Assembly: GCA_001247695.2 (NCBI GenBank)
Contig: LGRX02035125.1
Location: 1-64,000 of the forward strand
DNA from: Cymbomonas tetramitiformis
Lineage: Eukaryota; Chlorophyta; Pyramimonadophyceae; Pyramimonadales; Pyramimonadaceae
DNA: 64,000 nucleotides
Direction of reading: 5' to 3'
In this document: one piece after another, positions 12,301 to 22,288 of the stretch
Layout: every line of letters starts with the position of its first letter
Position numbering within the stretch: position 1 is the stretch's first letter
Translations under genes and position numbers: made by a program
Notes under the pieces: generated by a model
Seen by the model: the letters and a program-made list of their open reading frames with translations, nothing else
Database searches by the model: none
What the model was told of the DNA's origin: nothing

Positions 12301-14034
12301 GGATGGCTGTCATCCGGCAGCTGCTGCTGGTCTGAGATCGCGGCGTCCATGGAGTTCGCACTCGACGCGTCGGCGGGCATGTCCATCTCGAGGGGCGGGG
12401 ACGGCGAGGTTCCGCGGTGGGGCTCGTCGGGCCTGTCAGTGTTAGCATGCGGTTAGATGGCGGTTAAGCCCCTAATGCCACACTAACCACGCAATAAGAC
12501 TCGGAAAAAGGGCCTCACCCAGCAGGGCTCGCGTCTCCAAGCCCAAGGGCCAACTTGCAAATGTCCCGACGAATGTTCATCAGGTTTACACCCACTGGCG
12601 GTAGCAATTCCCACCGCTGGTCGGCAAAGGTGATGGTCGAGGGATTGTCGGCTAAGTCCAATGGATCCGGAATGATATCACGGCCCCAAAACGCCGCGTC
12701 GTTATCGCTAACGGTGTCCACATGGTGCGAGAACTCGCGAATCGACAGCACCGTCGTTTTCGTGCGCCCACTGCCATCTTGAATACCCATCCCATGGTGC
12801 GGAAACCAGCTGTCGATGGTCACGGTGGGCTGCCTGCTGCGGGAAAATTGCACGGACTGAGTGCCCAGCCCGTCGTTTATATGCGGTTAAGGGGTCGCGG
12901 ATGTACTAACCCCACACTAACCACGCACTAAGTCCCAAATAGAGAAGAGGGCTCACTCACCCCGCTAGACCAACGTCGTCGAGGAGGAGGAGGAGTTCGA
13001 TATTTTCCTGGACATCCAACTCCTCCCGGCTTTCGTAGCTCACGAGATCCACGGGAGGCGGCAATGGTGTCATTAGATGATCATGGTCGATGATGACCTC
13101 CGCTGGCCTGTAGATATCTCTTTGTTAGGGTACTGATAAGGTACAGTTAACATGATAACAACGCACTAATACGCACATATTGCAGGTGCTTGAGGAACCG
13201 TACCCGCGGTGGTTGGCGACGATTTTCATGATTTCGTTGGCAATAGATAGGAGGCAACTTTGCACACCATCTTCAGATACTGTTATGTAGAACACGGTGC
13301 CACCATACATGATCTTGCCCCGTTCGGCCTTCAAAATGGGCGGAATCGGCAACCACGATGGGTAACGCCGTTGATTTGTTTGCATGTCTACTACGCAAGC
13401 ATAGAAGACCCGGGGAGTCATGCAGGTCGGTACGTCTTTCTCGTGACAACACGTGAAAATTTGTACCATGCCGACGTACCGACACTTCTTCGCCTCCAAG
13501 ACACACGCGCGTGCGTGACAGAGGGCACGAGCTGTGTCTAATAGACAGTTCCTGCCACGTTAGTGTACTGTTAGTTACCGAATATCGCACTAAGTGTACA
13601 CTACCGTATCGACATAGGGCACTAACGTGTTTCACTGGTTTCTTGAGAGACATGCATATCACGAGGTATAGGGATAAAGGCATGACTCACCCGTCATATA
13701 TCGTCGTCACCGTGGTTGCCGCCCACTCGGATACTCGAAGCTTCTTTGTGCCCCCCTCATATTCATGACCCAACCGGAAACCTTCGGGAACGGGTTGACG
13801 AGGTGGTGGTGGAGAAACAAGTGCGTGGGGTGCGGGGTTACGAATGGCTCTGCGGGCTAGTGGTGGGACGGGTACACGTGAGGACACCGGCGCGCTTTGT
13901 TGTAGAAGAATCCCACGCCGGCCGGGAGGCGGTGTGGGTGCACGCTCGGGCGCGGGCTCGGGCGAAGGTGGATCCGGGCGAGAGGCTTGTGCACGAAGAG
14001 TCGCAAAGTGTTCACCTTGACGTTTATTGTTCAT
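6320..14034 (-). CDS. Transposase with tnp2 and DUF4218 domains (many exons)
   Basis: This is one spliced minus-strand gene that should cut and paste the surrounding element. Exons include 13691-14034, one ending at 13205, 12961-13097, 12519-12836, five 174-nt exons (11187-12432), 10767-11093, one starting at 10673, and one starting at 10232. Then come exons around 8.96-9.51, 8.53-8.87 and 8.04-8.42 kb, 7495-7985, and three more down to 6320. Adjoining exon phases agree wherever I checked. Around 9.9 kb the product has a CVNGCVFFEG...CPKCKEARW zinc segment, then FSADG and a tnp2-like core near 9.0-9.5 kb. A VYFNMVRDFLLDGMHD segment follows at 8.7 kb, and a DUF4218-like helix-rich exon at 7.5-8.0 kb. 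The N-terminal part is disordered and proline/acidic. I chose ATG 14034 because the alternative at 14070 requires reading through a G homopolymer. The tail is acidic (DSDDD). Confidence 0.85.
6764..7375 (-). other. Duplicated C-terminal exon pair in the transposase
   Basis: Two neighbouring exons code for related segments: LHSYFRTFFIDEQLDKDGRV (near 7.1 kb) and LYSYFRAFFGNECVGKGGKV (near 6.85 kb). Both are followed by related tails and separated by an intron with a GTGCGT donor. This looks like an old exon duplication in the C-terminal part. Confidence 0.6.
11094..12518 (-). repeat. Tandem array of five 174-nt exons with their introns
   Basis: The plus-strand period is 271 bp once and 267 bp afterwards. 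Each unit holds a minus-strand exon (11187-11360, 11458-11631, 11725-11898, 11992-12165, 12259-12432) bounded by an acceptor CTGACAG and a donor GTGCGT. The exon is 174 nt, starts by completing a codon with one base and ends with two bases, so every copy adds 58 in-frame residues. The peptide is rich in P, S and D and ends LGLGDASPAG, the same ending as the upstream unique exon (12519-12836), from which the unit probably arose. Four copies are nearly identical. The one at 12259 is more diverged. Confidence 0.88.
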
Positions 14035-14127
14035 TGCACAAATCCCAATTCTGCCCCCCCCCCCACGCACCCCACCCGCCCTCTTATTATGTAATATTCG
14101 CGTTGTTAGTGTGAGTTTAGCAGAAGG

Positions 14128-14233
14128 GATCTTTTCGGGAATATTCCATTGTTAGTACGCTAACAGGACGCTAACGGCATGCCTTAGCGCACTAACGTTG
14201 CCCCAACTGGACACTAACGGAAGGAATCTTTTA
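14128..14233. repeat. Partial direct repeat next to the palindrome
   Basis: About 105 bp (GGGAATATTCCATTGTTAGT through ACTAACGGAAGGAATCTTTT) repeats, with a few changes, the outer part of the left palindrome arm that starts at 14234. Confidence 0.8.
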
Positions 14234-14633
14234 GGGAATATTCCATTGTTAGTACGCTAACAGGACGCTAACAGCAGGCCTTAGCGCACTAACGTTGCCC
14301 TAACTGAACACTAACAGAAGGAATCTTTTAGGGAATATGCCATTGTGCGTTAGTGCATGCCACCTAATGCCTCCTTAACGACGTCAATAGGGCGCCATTT
14401 AGTGTCTTGTTGCATGTAATGCACTAACTCAGCGCTGAGTTAGTGCATTACATGCAACAAGACACTAAATGGCGCCCTATTGACGTCGTTAAGGAGGCAT
14501 TAGGTGGCATGCACTAACGCACAATGGCATATTCCCTAAAAGATTCCTTCTGTTAGTGTTCAGTTAGGGCAACGTTAGTGCGCTAAGGCCTGCTGTTAGC
14601 GTCCTGTTAGCGTACTAACAATGGAATATTCCC
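14234..14633. repeat. Perfect 400-bp palindrome
   Basis: The two 200-bp arms are exact reverse complements around the centre AGCGCT (14431-14436), with no spacer. Pairing holds at every position I compared out to GGG/CCC at 14234/14633 and breaks at 14233/14634. It lies between the divergent starts of the transposase (14034, minus) and the accessory gene (14990, plus). The arms are full of CTAAC/GTTAG motifs like those at the transposon ends. Confidence 0.93.
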
Positions 14634-14722
14634 CCAAAACTCGAAATTCCCAAATGTGATAGGAAAATTTCATCAAACCATCGTGATCGCGCGATGGCGT
14701 CGAATCGCGCGATAATAATTTT

Positions 14723-14806
14723 AGTCGACAGCAGGATTCGAACCCGTGCGGTCGGTTTCCTAATGGGTTGTCACATTCATCATGTCCAACTGCGCTACGA
14801 TCGAAG
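14723..14806 (-). tRNA. tRNA-like sequence (pol III A and B boxes)
   Basis: On the minus strand an A box TAGCGCAGTTGG (plus 14786-14797) and a perfect B box GGTTCGAATCC (plus 14734-14744) are 41 nt apart, normal for a tRNA gene. The acceptor and D stems do not pair well and I could not settle the anticodon. It is therefore a tRNA pseudogene, a tRNA-derived SINE head, or a tRNA with an intron that I cannot resolve by eye. It lies inside the DNA transposon, between its two genes. Confidence 0.45.
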
Positions 14807-14989
14807 AGGATGACAATTGAACGGAAATAATGACTAAGTCATAAATCGAAATTGAAAAATCGGACGTTGACCGACCGACCGAGACTGACGATGACCAGCA
14901 CGTGAATTCGAAGTTCACTTCTTGAAAGCGCACTAAAGGAGTGCTATCGCCGCCAAATAAACAGCTTTGCTCTCTGCCTCGTTAAAAAA

Positions 14990-16903
14990 ATGGAACCAAC
15001 TCACGAAGAGAAAGAAAAGTACGAAGCACTCTGCGAAGAGTATGGTGAGGAGGAGTCCATAGCGGGGCTCCTCAACTATGTCAAGGCAACGCGCGGATCC
15101 ATTAGCGCCGCTTCGCCCACCCATATAGGCGAAGGAGCCCAACGCGGGGCAATGTTTGATGCCCCAAGTAGGAATAGGGCAAGAGCAAAAAAGGGGGCAA
15201 GCCAAAGGGTCAGGGGCCCAATGAAACCCCACGAGAGAGCGGTGAGGACGGCGATTCGTAAAGTGACATGTGAGTATCACTCACCACTTGTATTTCTTGA
15301 AGTTAATTCGCGCTTGGAGCGAGAGCGATCTTCTAGTTCCTTGTTTTCGTTTCTTGAAGATGATCGCGCGGGTTTCTAGCGTAACAAATTCCTTTTGTTC
15401 ATATTGTGTTGTGCGTGGGGGGTTTTTTTGTAGTAAAATTGGCGAAGGAGGAGAAGTGGTGCCCGATCTTGAAAACATCGGAGCAACATGAGGCGTACAA
15501 CCGCTTGGTAAAGGACGTTGCGGAGGCTGCAGGCTTCGATACGAAGAGGGACGCCACGATAGAGCCCTTCATCAGGTCGCGAGTGCGCGCCGATGTTGGG
15601 AATTTTAAAAACCTCTATCGCTATGGGAAGTGGGAAAAGAAGGATAAGCAATGGGTGCTTATCACTTCCAACCCCCACCCATATTCGGGTTTGAAGGAGG
15701 CGGAGGGCCTCACAATCTCCACGAACTCCGACAAGGCCAAGAAGGAGGCATTGGAGGCGGCAGGGATCACGCTGGCTTCATTGCCTTCAACCGCTGCGGA
15801 GGTTGAAGAAGAGTCACTGGAGGCAATAAGTAAGTTATGACCCGTTTTATGCACAAGGCCTTTCCTTTAAGGCGCCTTTATTGCACTATTCTGTCCGTAT
15901 ATTAACCGTACACTAACCAGCAGTCGTGGTGCACTATACGCGAACTAACACGGTAAATACTCCGGCGGGGGGTGTTTTTTTCAAGACGAGTTCTGTTTCG
16001 AGGCCTGGGAGGAGGAGGAGGAAGAGCCGGAGGAGGAGAAGCAAGCTGATGACTCCAAGGGTGGTGCCTCCAAGGGGAAGAAGAGAGCGGGGCCCAATGT
16101 GGAGCCCCCGCCCGCAAAGTCACCCAAGAAGGGGACTCCTTCAAAGGCGGGGAACACCACCGCACCCGCGGATGAGGAAGCCGCCGACCAGGCAGACCTC
16201 GCCACGCGGTACCCGGTCGGCAAGGAGGTCTACCTTTACGCGAGACCTACGGAATCCGATGAGGCGCTAATCACCTCCCAAATCCTTGAGCCCAAGGATT
16301 ACTTCACCCCAAACCCCCCCCTCACCTTGAAGAAGACGGTCCCCCTCCTGGCCGGGACGATCTCAGCGTGCGAGCTCAACGCTGAGACCGTCCACGGCCA
16401 GGGAAAGGCCGAAGTGAAACTCCCTGCGGAGTATCTATCTATCAAGGTGAGTAAAATATGCGGTCTTTAACGTTAGTGTTCCGTTAGTGTCCCGTTAGTA
16501 TGTCCGCTGTACACTAAGAGTCCAGTTAGTGTGTCACTACACACTGTGATAGGTTTCCAGCCTTTGTTTTCCAGGTTTCCTTTTTAGATTGCCCATGCTA
16601 ACGTGTATATTTCGTTTTCGACAGGTGAAAAAATTCAACACCAAGAAAACTGGTCAGGATGAGTGGTACACCAAATCGTGGAAATGCCTCAAGCACATCC
16701 TCTCCTCCACCGATAAGCATGTGAGCGAGGATGAGAGGACAAAGAACTTCGGCAAGGATACCGAAAAATATTTCGAGGAACTTTTGAGGGGGAAAAAGCA
16801 GCCCAAGGACCTGAACCTCGTCCTGCACGGCAAGTATGTGCGGTTTGGAATGCTGGAACATGCATTCCATGGTCCACCAAAAGGGGATGATGACACCGAT
16901 TAA
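14990..16903 (+). CDS. Accessory protein of the DNA transposon (471 aa, four exons)
   Basis: Exons are 14990-15269, 15434-15829, 15986-16446 and 16625-16903. Each join is GT-AG (GTGAGT, GTAAGT and GTGAGT donors; TTTGTAG, TTTCAAG and TCGACAG acceptors) and keeps one open frame of 471 codons. I do not recognise the family. The N-terminal third is charged and helical, the middle has an acidic run (WEEEEEEPEEEK) followed by a lysine/proline linker (PAKSPKKGTPSKAG), and the C-terminal exon is lysine-rich and ends acidic. It is divergently transcribed from the transposase, like the second, DNA-binding proteins of some CACTA elements. That role is inferred only from position and composition. Confidence 0.75.
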
Positions 16904-17080
16904 TTAGGACCACCGCTTACGTAGTAGTTAGTGAGGACTAGTAGGAGGACTAGTAGCAGGTTAGTAACATATTTGTTTTTGTATAATAACAACTAGCCTG
17001 TCTCGTACGTCTTCATTGCTTCTTTTTGTCATTGTTTTTGCTGATTTAGTGCACTGCGTGAAACTCGTTTCTTTATTTGT

Positions 17081-17602
17081 GGTTAGTGTGCTGTTAGTAA
17101 TATATTAACGATATCTTAACGACAGACTATCTGTATACTAACCATCCGTTAATGCTCAAAGTTAGTATGTCGTTAGTGTGCTGTTAGTGTAGTGTTAGTG
17201 GTATATTAACGATATCCTAACGACACACTATCTGTATACTAACCATCCGTTAATGCTCAAAGTTAGTGTGTCGTTAGTGTGCTGTTAGTGTAGTGTTAGT
17301 GGTATATTAACGATATCCTAACGACACACTATCTGTATACTAACCATCCGTTAATGCTCAAAGTTAGTGTGTCGTTAGTGTGTGGGTTAGTGTGCCCTTA
17401 GTGTGCCTGTTAGTGTGGTGGTTAATGTCCTAACCACGCGTTAACCGACTTAATTAGTGTGTCGTTAAGGTGCCGTTAAGGTATGTTGCACAGAATGTAT
17501 GCCCTAACGGCACCTTAACGACGCAGTTAAGGTGCTATTAGTGTATGTACAGGCACACTAACGCGCCGTACTCTTATACAGTTAGTGTGTCGTTAGTATA
17601 TT
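17081..17602. repeat. Right subterminal repeat array
   Basis: A unit of about 101 bp, GTTAGTGTGTCGTTAGTGTG through CCGTTAATGCTCAAA, occurs from 17161 and 17262, with a partial copy before. Then follow many free GTTAGTGTG/CACTAAC motifs up to the right terminus. Such clustered short motifs next to the ends are typical transposase-binding regions in CMC elements. Confidence 0.88.
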
Positions 17603-17639
17603 GTTAGTGCACGTACTAACGTTTTCTAAAATGGTAGGG
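17603..17639 (-). repeat. Right terminal inverted repeat of the DNA transposon
   Basis: Exact inverse of 5239-5275, ending ATGGTAGGG, followed by the CCA target duplication. Confidence 0.95.
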
Positions 17640-17858
17640 CCACCCGTCCGATCCCAACAAGGCTAGCTGAGGCGTGGAGATCTTCTGGTCTGTCAGCGCC
17701 GAAAGTGAACGGCATAAACAGGAGCCCAACGGAAACAATAGGACGCGGCGGTGCCTCTGAGTGCTTATGACGCAGCATTAAAACAGGGCCTCAGCATGGC
17801 ACATCAGGGTAGGCGTTCGCAAAGAGGGCGACTTGTTCTTGCGTGGGTAGCTGAAGAG

Positions 17859-18818
17859 TCATCGAGCTTTTGGCGTTTGCGTCCAGAGACTGTCGTAGAA
17901 AACGCTGCCCCCGATAGCTCGGTGGGACGAGCCTCCGTTGGGCAGGAGATGGGTTCGATCCGCTGCAGTGCCCACTGCAGTTGCGCGGCGGGCTGCTGGG
18001 TCTCGAGGTGACGCGGAAGGACCAGGCTCCAGCCGCTCATGCGCTGGGTAGTCAGCGGTCTCTCCCATCGCTTCAAAAAAATACTCGACAGAAGAGTCAT
18101 TGGCGTTGTCACACCGGGATTGCATCGCACCGGGACATGTCTTTTTGCTGTTGATGACACCAAAGCATATGCGATCCCCCTCGTGAAGCGGTCGAGGCGC
18201 ATTAGGCTCGAGGCGCACCCGATTCACATAAATCCCTGCACAGGAACGCGCAACGATTGCAGTTAACAAAACGTACGCGACATCTCAAAGCACAGAGGTC
18301 GCAGGTGCTCGCTGCCCCATGTTGTGACACCGCGTTCGTGGGCTCTGGGTGAATAGGGCGTTGATTCTCGGGACGAAGACAAGAGAGGAATGATCGCGCA
18401 GTTCGCACAAGGGCACGAAATCAACGCGTGGCAAGCCACAATCCACGCCTTGATGACATAAAATATTTCATTTCGTTTGAGCCCTGGAGCAGCCAAGCTG
18501 ATAATGTTGAAACCGCCGGAAATGCTGGGAAGGCGACTCACCGTTAGTTGAGTTATTGTCTGTGATAACAAACCCGTTCGTACCATCTTCATGGGTGTCG
18601 GAGCTAACGATAGCGTGAGTCCGGCTTATCAGCACGCTTTTGTAAGGCAATACAGGTTGTAAACGTATGGCGGTCCCACGTGTCCCCGGAGCGCACTCTG
18701 GTACTCGTCCTAAAGTTATAGGAAGCGTGCAAACCGGAATCTGTTGTGGAATTCCAAGGTCGTGGGAGGTGGGTTTGGCTTCTCCGGAAAACCTGTCACA
18801 TAATCTCAGACGATACAT
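17859..18818 (-). CDS. FHA-domain protein (two visible exons)
   Basis: The FHA fold binds phosphothreonine peptides. The first visible exon (18818-18542) has the glycine-arginine start (ITLGR), SRTHA, and DNNSTNG. Its donor GTGAGT opens a 306-nt intron (18541-18236) ending TGCAG. The next exon continues GIYVNRVRL and then LHEGDRICFGV, completing the FHA core. The join keeps the frame (G plus GG). The first ATG I can see is 18818, but the frame is open upstream, so another 5' exon is possible. Downstream of an A7 run (plus 18075-18081, T7 in the gene) a neighbouring frame becomes more protein-like and ends with a basic stretch GRKRQKLDD. A one-base length error or variant there would change the C-terminus. 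This is the only clear host gene in the window. Confidence 0.75.
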
Positions 18819-18899
18819 CCCAGACAGGGCCTCCGCATGTTTTTCACGATATCGAAATGTGAATATCTGACACCGGAGGTGATGCTGTTCATATAACCA

Positions 18900-20130
18900 A
18901 GTCGTGAGTCCACTTTTCCGTGGGGCATAGGGTTCTGGGAGTTAGCAGTCTCAACGAATGCTAGAGACCAACTCGCCCTGAAACTTACTACGGTGATAGG
19001 TTAGCTCGGGAACAAGAAGTATAAAATTATGGAAGTATCCCAGCTAACCCTATGCATACGCCTAAGTCTCCTTGAGAAGTATATTGCGGGCCACTCTCAA
19101 AGTTCACAGCACAGCGAGTGCTCCATTGTGTACAATTGTTGCAGAGAATACAAGTCAGGTGAGATGTGGACGCTCTAGTTGTTAACTGACCTTCCTGCGG
19201 CTTTAATCGCCGACGAAATATCCTGAATTTCCGTAAACGTTTTGTTTCTTGCGTCACGTTGCTCCAATCGCTGTGGATCTTTCTTCTCGATAAAACCTTT
19301 GGAGGACAAGAAATTGCGAGAGGGCGAAAATTGAGTAGCCAGGATAAATTAGGGATCGGAAGGGTCAGGAAAGCGCAGGAGAGGAGGCACTGTAGACGGA
19401 GACGGACAAGGGTCGAGAAGAGCATGACGACTGAGCAACAGGAGAATACAGAATGAGGCATGCCTTGAAGACAAGGATAAGGTAAATAGGTCGCTAAGAA
19501 TAATTTCTAAAGCTGTGCGGCTGGCAAGGCGGGGGCGAAAACAAGGAGGTTTCTACACTATAGGCTCTACTAGGAAACACAGGCAAATCGCAGCCGCATA
19601 AGACATAACGCTCTGCAGCACGGAAGGTGTTAGCTTGAGCGCCAATTCAAATCGCGAAGTGAACAAGTTCGCCAACGTCAACCCAGCCCAGGCAACGACT
19701 GACATCTACCTCTTGTCCAACCTGAGGTTGCGAACATACGATTAACGTTTGTATAATTCTATAGTTTCTAATTCATGATTGGACGAGCTGCAAAAGATTC
19801 AGTCTCGCGCATGTCGGATGTCGCTTGAAGTATATAAAACTGAATGGTGTCTCTCTTCATGGACGACACTCGTCGGGTTATAATTATTTCCCTCCCCTCC
19901 AGTCCCTCAGAAGCGTCCCGATCGCTGATCCATGTGCCTTGATTGCGGTTTCGGTCTCGTGCGTCGTCCTCGTGACCTCTTGAATGAGCCCCGGGGCATT
20001 CTGAAGCCGGCTCGATGACCCTGCCAGTCATTTTCTGCCAGTCGGATATAAATCAAGCGAAGGTAAGGAAACATAACCAAAAGTACGCATTAATAACCAA
20101 AGGTAACCAGAAGTAAGGGAAAACCTATTC
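18900..20130. other. Intergenic or upstream host sequence, no firm gene
   Basis: Several short open frames exist but none shows a domain. A minus-strand stretch near 19200-19310 reads open through EKKDPQRLEQRDARNKTFTE to a possible donor GTCAGT. It may be an upstream exon of the FHA gene or of another gene. I could not join it in phase to the FHA exon. Confidence 0.35.
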
Positions 20131-20133
20131 CTA

Positions 20134-20991
20134 GTGGACATGGCTCAGTTTGGTCTGGCCACGTTCCACTCGGGTGCACAGGACTCGATTCCGCCACCGC
20201 CTGCGGTTCGGGATCCCTCTGCACTCGTGGCAGGTGGTGTGCCTGCGGCTCGTGACCCGCCAGTGGCTGTCCATGGCTCTCTCGGCTTGCCTGGCTCTGT
20301 CCCATCACTCCAGCTTGGCGACTCTGCACCGGCTCCGCTGTTTGCTGGCATGAGGATCGAGACTTCTGACGTTGACTCTGAGGGCTCTGACAATGACCAC
20401 GGCTCTGACAATGACTCTGACGGCGGGCAGCGGGTGGCTTTTGGCTCCTTCGGCACTCTTGGGCATGGCTCTGACTCTGACCTTGATGACGGGGGAGCAT
20501 CGCCGGACAGTCTGACTCCGGTGTGCCGTCCGCGGGCTCCGCCGAGTTTTCTCCGGTGTGCATTAATGTCTTCCATGCTTTGTTGTTCTCTGCTGGCCAG
20601 TGCTACGGCGTCTCTGGTTGCCGTGGGCGGTGGTGACAGGGGCCTGGTTGAGCCCGGAGCCACCGTCCGTCGGTTTACCGGAGATCTCTTTGCTTCGGAT
20701 CCGCCGCTTGGCTCTCTGGACATCCGTGATTGGCCGCCAGATGATCGAGTTCTATTGTCTCTTTCTTCAATGCTCAAACCGCCGTGGAAATCCGCTTGTT
20801 TAAGTTCTTCGGTGTTTTCGGAATCTTTGCAGTCTTCGGTTGATTTACTTTCTGCTGTGGAACCACCTTGCCCACTTGGGCCTGGTGGTGCTCGATTTCA
20901 AAAGGACAGCTTACAGTTCACTTCGGGGATCTTCTGTGTTCACATCCCAACCGCTGAACTCAGCTCTGCTGACCAGCTTCAAAGTGGCTGA
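20134..20991 (+). pseudogene. E0: C-terminal part of a Gag-membrane-segment protein (partial)
   Basis: This frame matches the layout of the C-terminal half of the other elements: a proline-rich start, an acidic serine/aspartate linker (DVDSEGSDNDHGSDNDSDGG), one hydrophobic segment near residues 145-165 (LMSSMLCCSLLASATASLVA), a short downstream domain, and an ending ELSSADQLQSG. E3 and E5 have similar endings. No capsid or zinc-knuckle part is present upstream, so the element seems to have lost its 5' half. An LTR-like start follows at 21177. Confidence 0.6.
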
Positions 20992-21176
20992 GTTTCTTTT
21001 CAATTGTCCTGGCAGCTTGATTAGCTTTAGCCCAGTAGTGGGATGACCGGGTCAAGACCCCGGCACCCAGCTAGAAGTGATCGGTTTCCACCGAGTTGCA
21101 CGTAGGTGTTTGTTTATTATCTCGTGGCTGTATATCCTGTACCTGCTTTGCTAGGTAGTCACACCCACGGGTGGTG

Positions 21177-21420
21177 TGCTGGACTTCGGGTTTAGGCTTA
21201 GTTATTATGGGCTCTGACTAGCCCCTAGCCTGACCCTGCTTCCGTCTCGTGTCCGTGACATCCTAGCACTGTACTGTACAGTAGTACAGTACAGTAGTAC
21301 AGTCATTGTTTACTGTCTGGTTTCCGAGAGCATAAAGCCTCGGCCAGACACTGTTTATGAGATTATCAGTTTGATTCCTAGCGAGCTTAGCCGGACAGCG
21401 TATCTGTCTTCCTCGCAAAT
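21177..21420 (+). repeat. Putative 3' LTR of E0 (end not defined)
   Basis: TGCTGGACTTCGGG follows GGGTGGTG, exactly the arrangement seen before the 3' LTRs of E1, E2, E3 and E5. It contains a palindromic run of GTACTGTACAGTAC units near 21270-21300. No second LTR was found, so the right end is a guess. Confidence 0.5.
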
Positions 21421-22032
21421 TTTAGTGGCCGCACGATTTCTGTGTGATCGCCAGACCGGACGCTATATTTTAATAGCTCAAAATGTCCTCTTTGCTCTTT
21501 CGCACAGGTACATGCATGATTGGCCAAATCCAATTTATCAGTTAGAAAATTTGGAAAGTATGCGGGGGGCAAAAATGTGTGGTATTTTCAAGGACTTTTC
21601 GGTTTTGGCATACCCATGCTACTTCAACGCATATTTTGAGGGTCAAGACGACCTCCGATCAATTTTTTGACAAGACACTTAATAGATAGTTTGAAACACA
21701 TACAGGGTATAATATTCTGTATATCAGGTGAAGGTGACGATGTTGCGCTTGTCGTTCTCGTAGGGTTGGAGATGAAGAATTTTGTTAAGTTTTTGTAATT
21801 TTCAAAAAATTGACCAGCGCTTCCGCGGCAAATGCTCGTAATTTACCTAAAATCTAAGGCGTCCCTCAAATTTTGGCAGAGCGATGCGATAATTAACCGA
21901 CACGTTTTCACATTGAAGTTAAATGAAAGGCCGAGAGGAGGGCAATCGTAAAAGGAGTCCCAATCATAAAAGGTAAAAGTAATGTAAAATTAACGCCGGC
22001 CCGACCTGCGGAGTGTCAGTTCAACCGCAAAA
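21421..22032. other. Non-coding stretch with dispersed-repeat fragments
   Basis: The block 21604-21678 is repeated at 28524-28598 and the block 21682-21728 at 27826-27872, both nearly identical. A short open frame at 21371-21670 covers part of it but has no recognisable domain. The flank ends with GGCAA (22033-22037), the left target duplication of E1. Confidence 0.6.
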
Positions 22033-22037
22033 GGCAA

Positions 22038-22288
22038 TGGTGAAATCTGTATAGGCAGCCCTGACTGGGAGTCCCGGTCAGGCCCCTATGACAGACTGCT
22101 CGGCCAACACGGGACTGCTGACCGATCTATAAGTTCGTGCTGTGACACACGCTGTGTCACAGGTAGGCTAGACTCCGAAACCGTCCGAGACCGTTCCGGG
22201 TATATCTAGCTTAGGGTTTATTTATCTTGAGAGTTTATCCACACAGTTCGGGAGTTTCCGATATCTAGTGAACTAGGATATTCCAGTA
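22038..22288 (+). repeat. E1 5' LTR
   Basis: Starts TGGTGAAATCTGTATAGGCA, ends ATTCCAGTA, and carries a CCTGAC...GTCAGG hairpin near its start. It is followed after four bases by TGGCCCCATCCACGC, the likely primer-binding position. Confidence 0.88.

Larger units (their letters stand above)
5239..17639. mobile_element. Complete 12.4-kb tnp2/DUF4218-type DNA transposon
   Basis: The ends are a perfect 37-bp terminal inverted repeat starting CCCTACCATTTTAGAAAACG (5239-5275, inverse at 17603-17639), flanked by a CCA duplication. A 3-bp duplication, a tnp2-like transposase and arrays of a short subterminal motif (GTTAGTGTG/CACTAAC) place it in the CMC (CACTA/EnSpm-like) group. The terminus is CCCTACC rather than the classical CACTA. 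Inside are a minus-strand transposase gene with all examined exons open and splice phases compatible, a plus-strand four-exon accessory gene, a 260-bp tandem repeat, a 400-bp palindrome and a tRNA-like insert. The identical TIRs and intact genes suggest a young, possibly autonomous copy. Confidence 0.93.

Noticed and set aside
11179..12448. 65-codon minus-strand frames starting MLTLTGPTSPT
   Set aside because: They lie over the amplified exon, but in a different frame from the one set by the splice phases of the neighbouring exons.
11160..12520. Regularly spaced repeats considered as a CRISPR array
   Set aside because: The repeated unit is 267 bp with no unique spacers, contains exons, and the sequence is eukaryotic.
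19027..19461. 144-codon minus-strand frame near the FHA gene
   Set aside because: It is cysteine/leucine-rich with no domain, and a neighbouring frame in the same stretch looks more exon-like. I could not support either as a gene.
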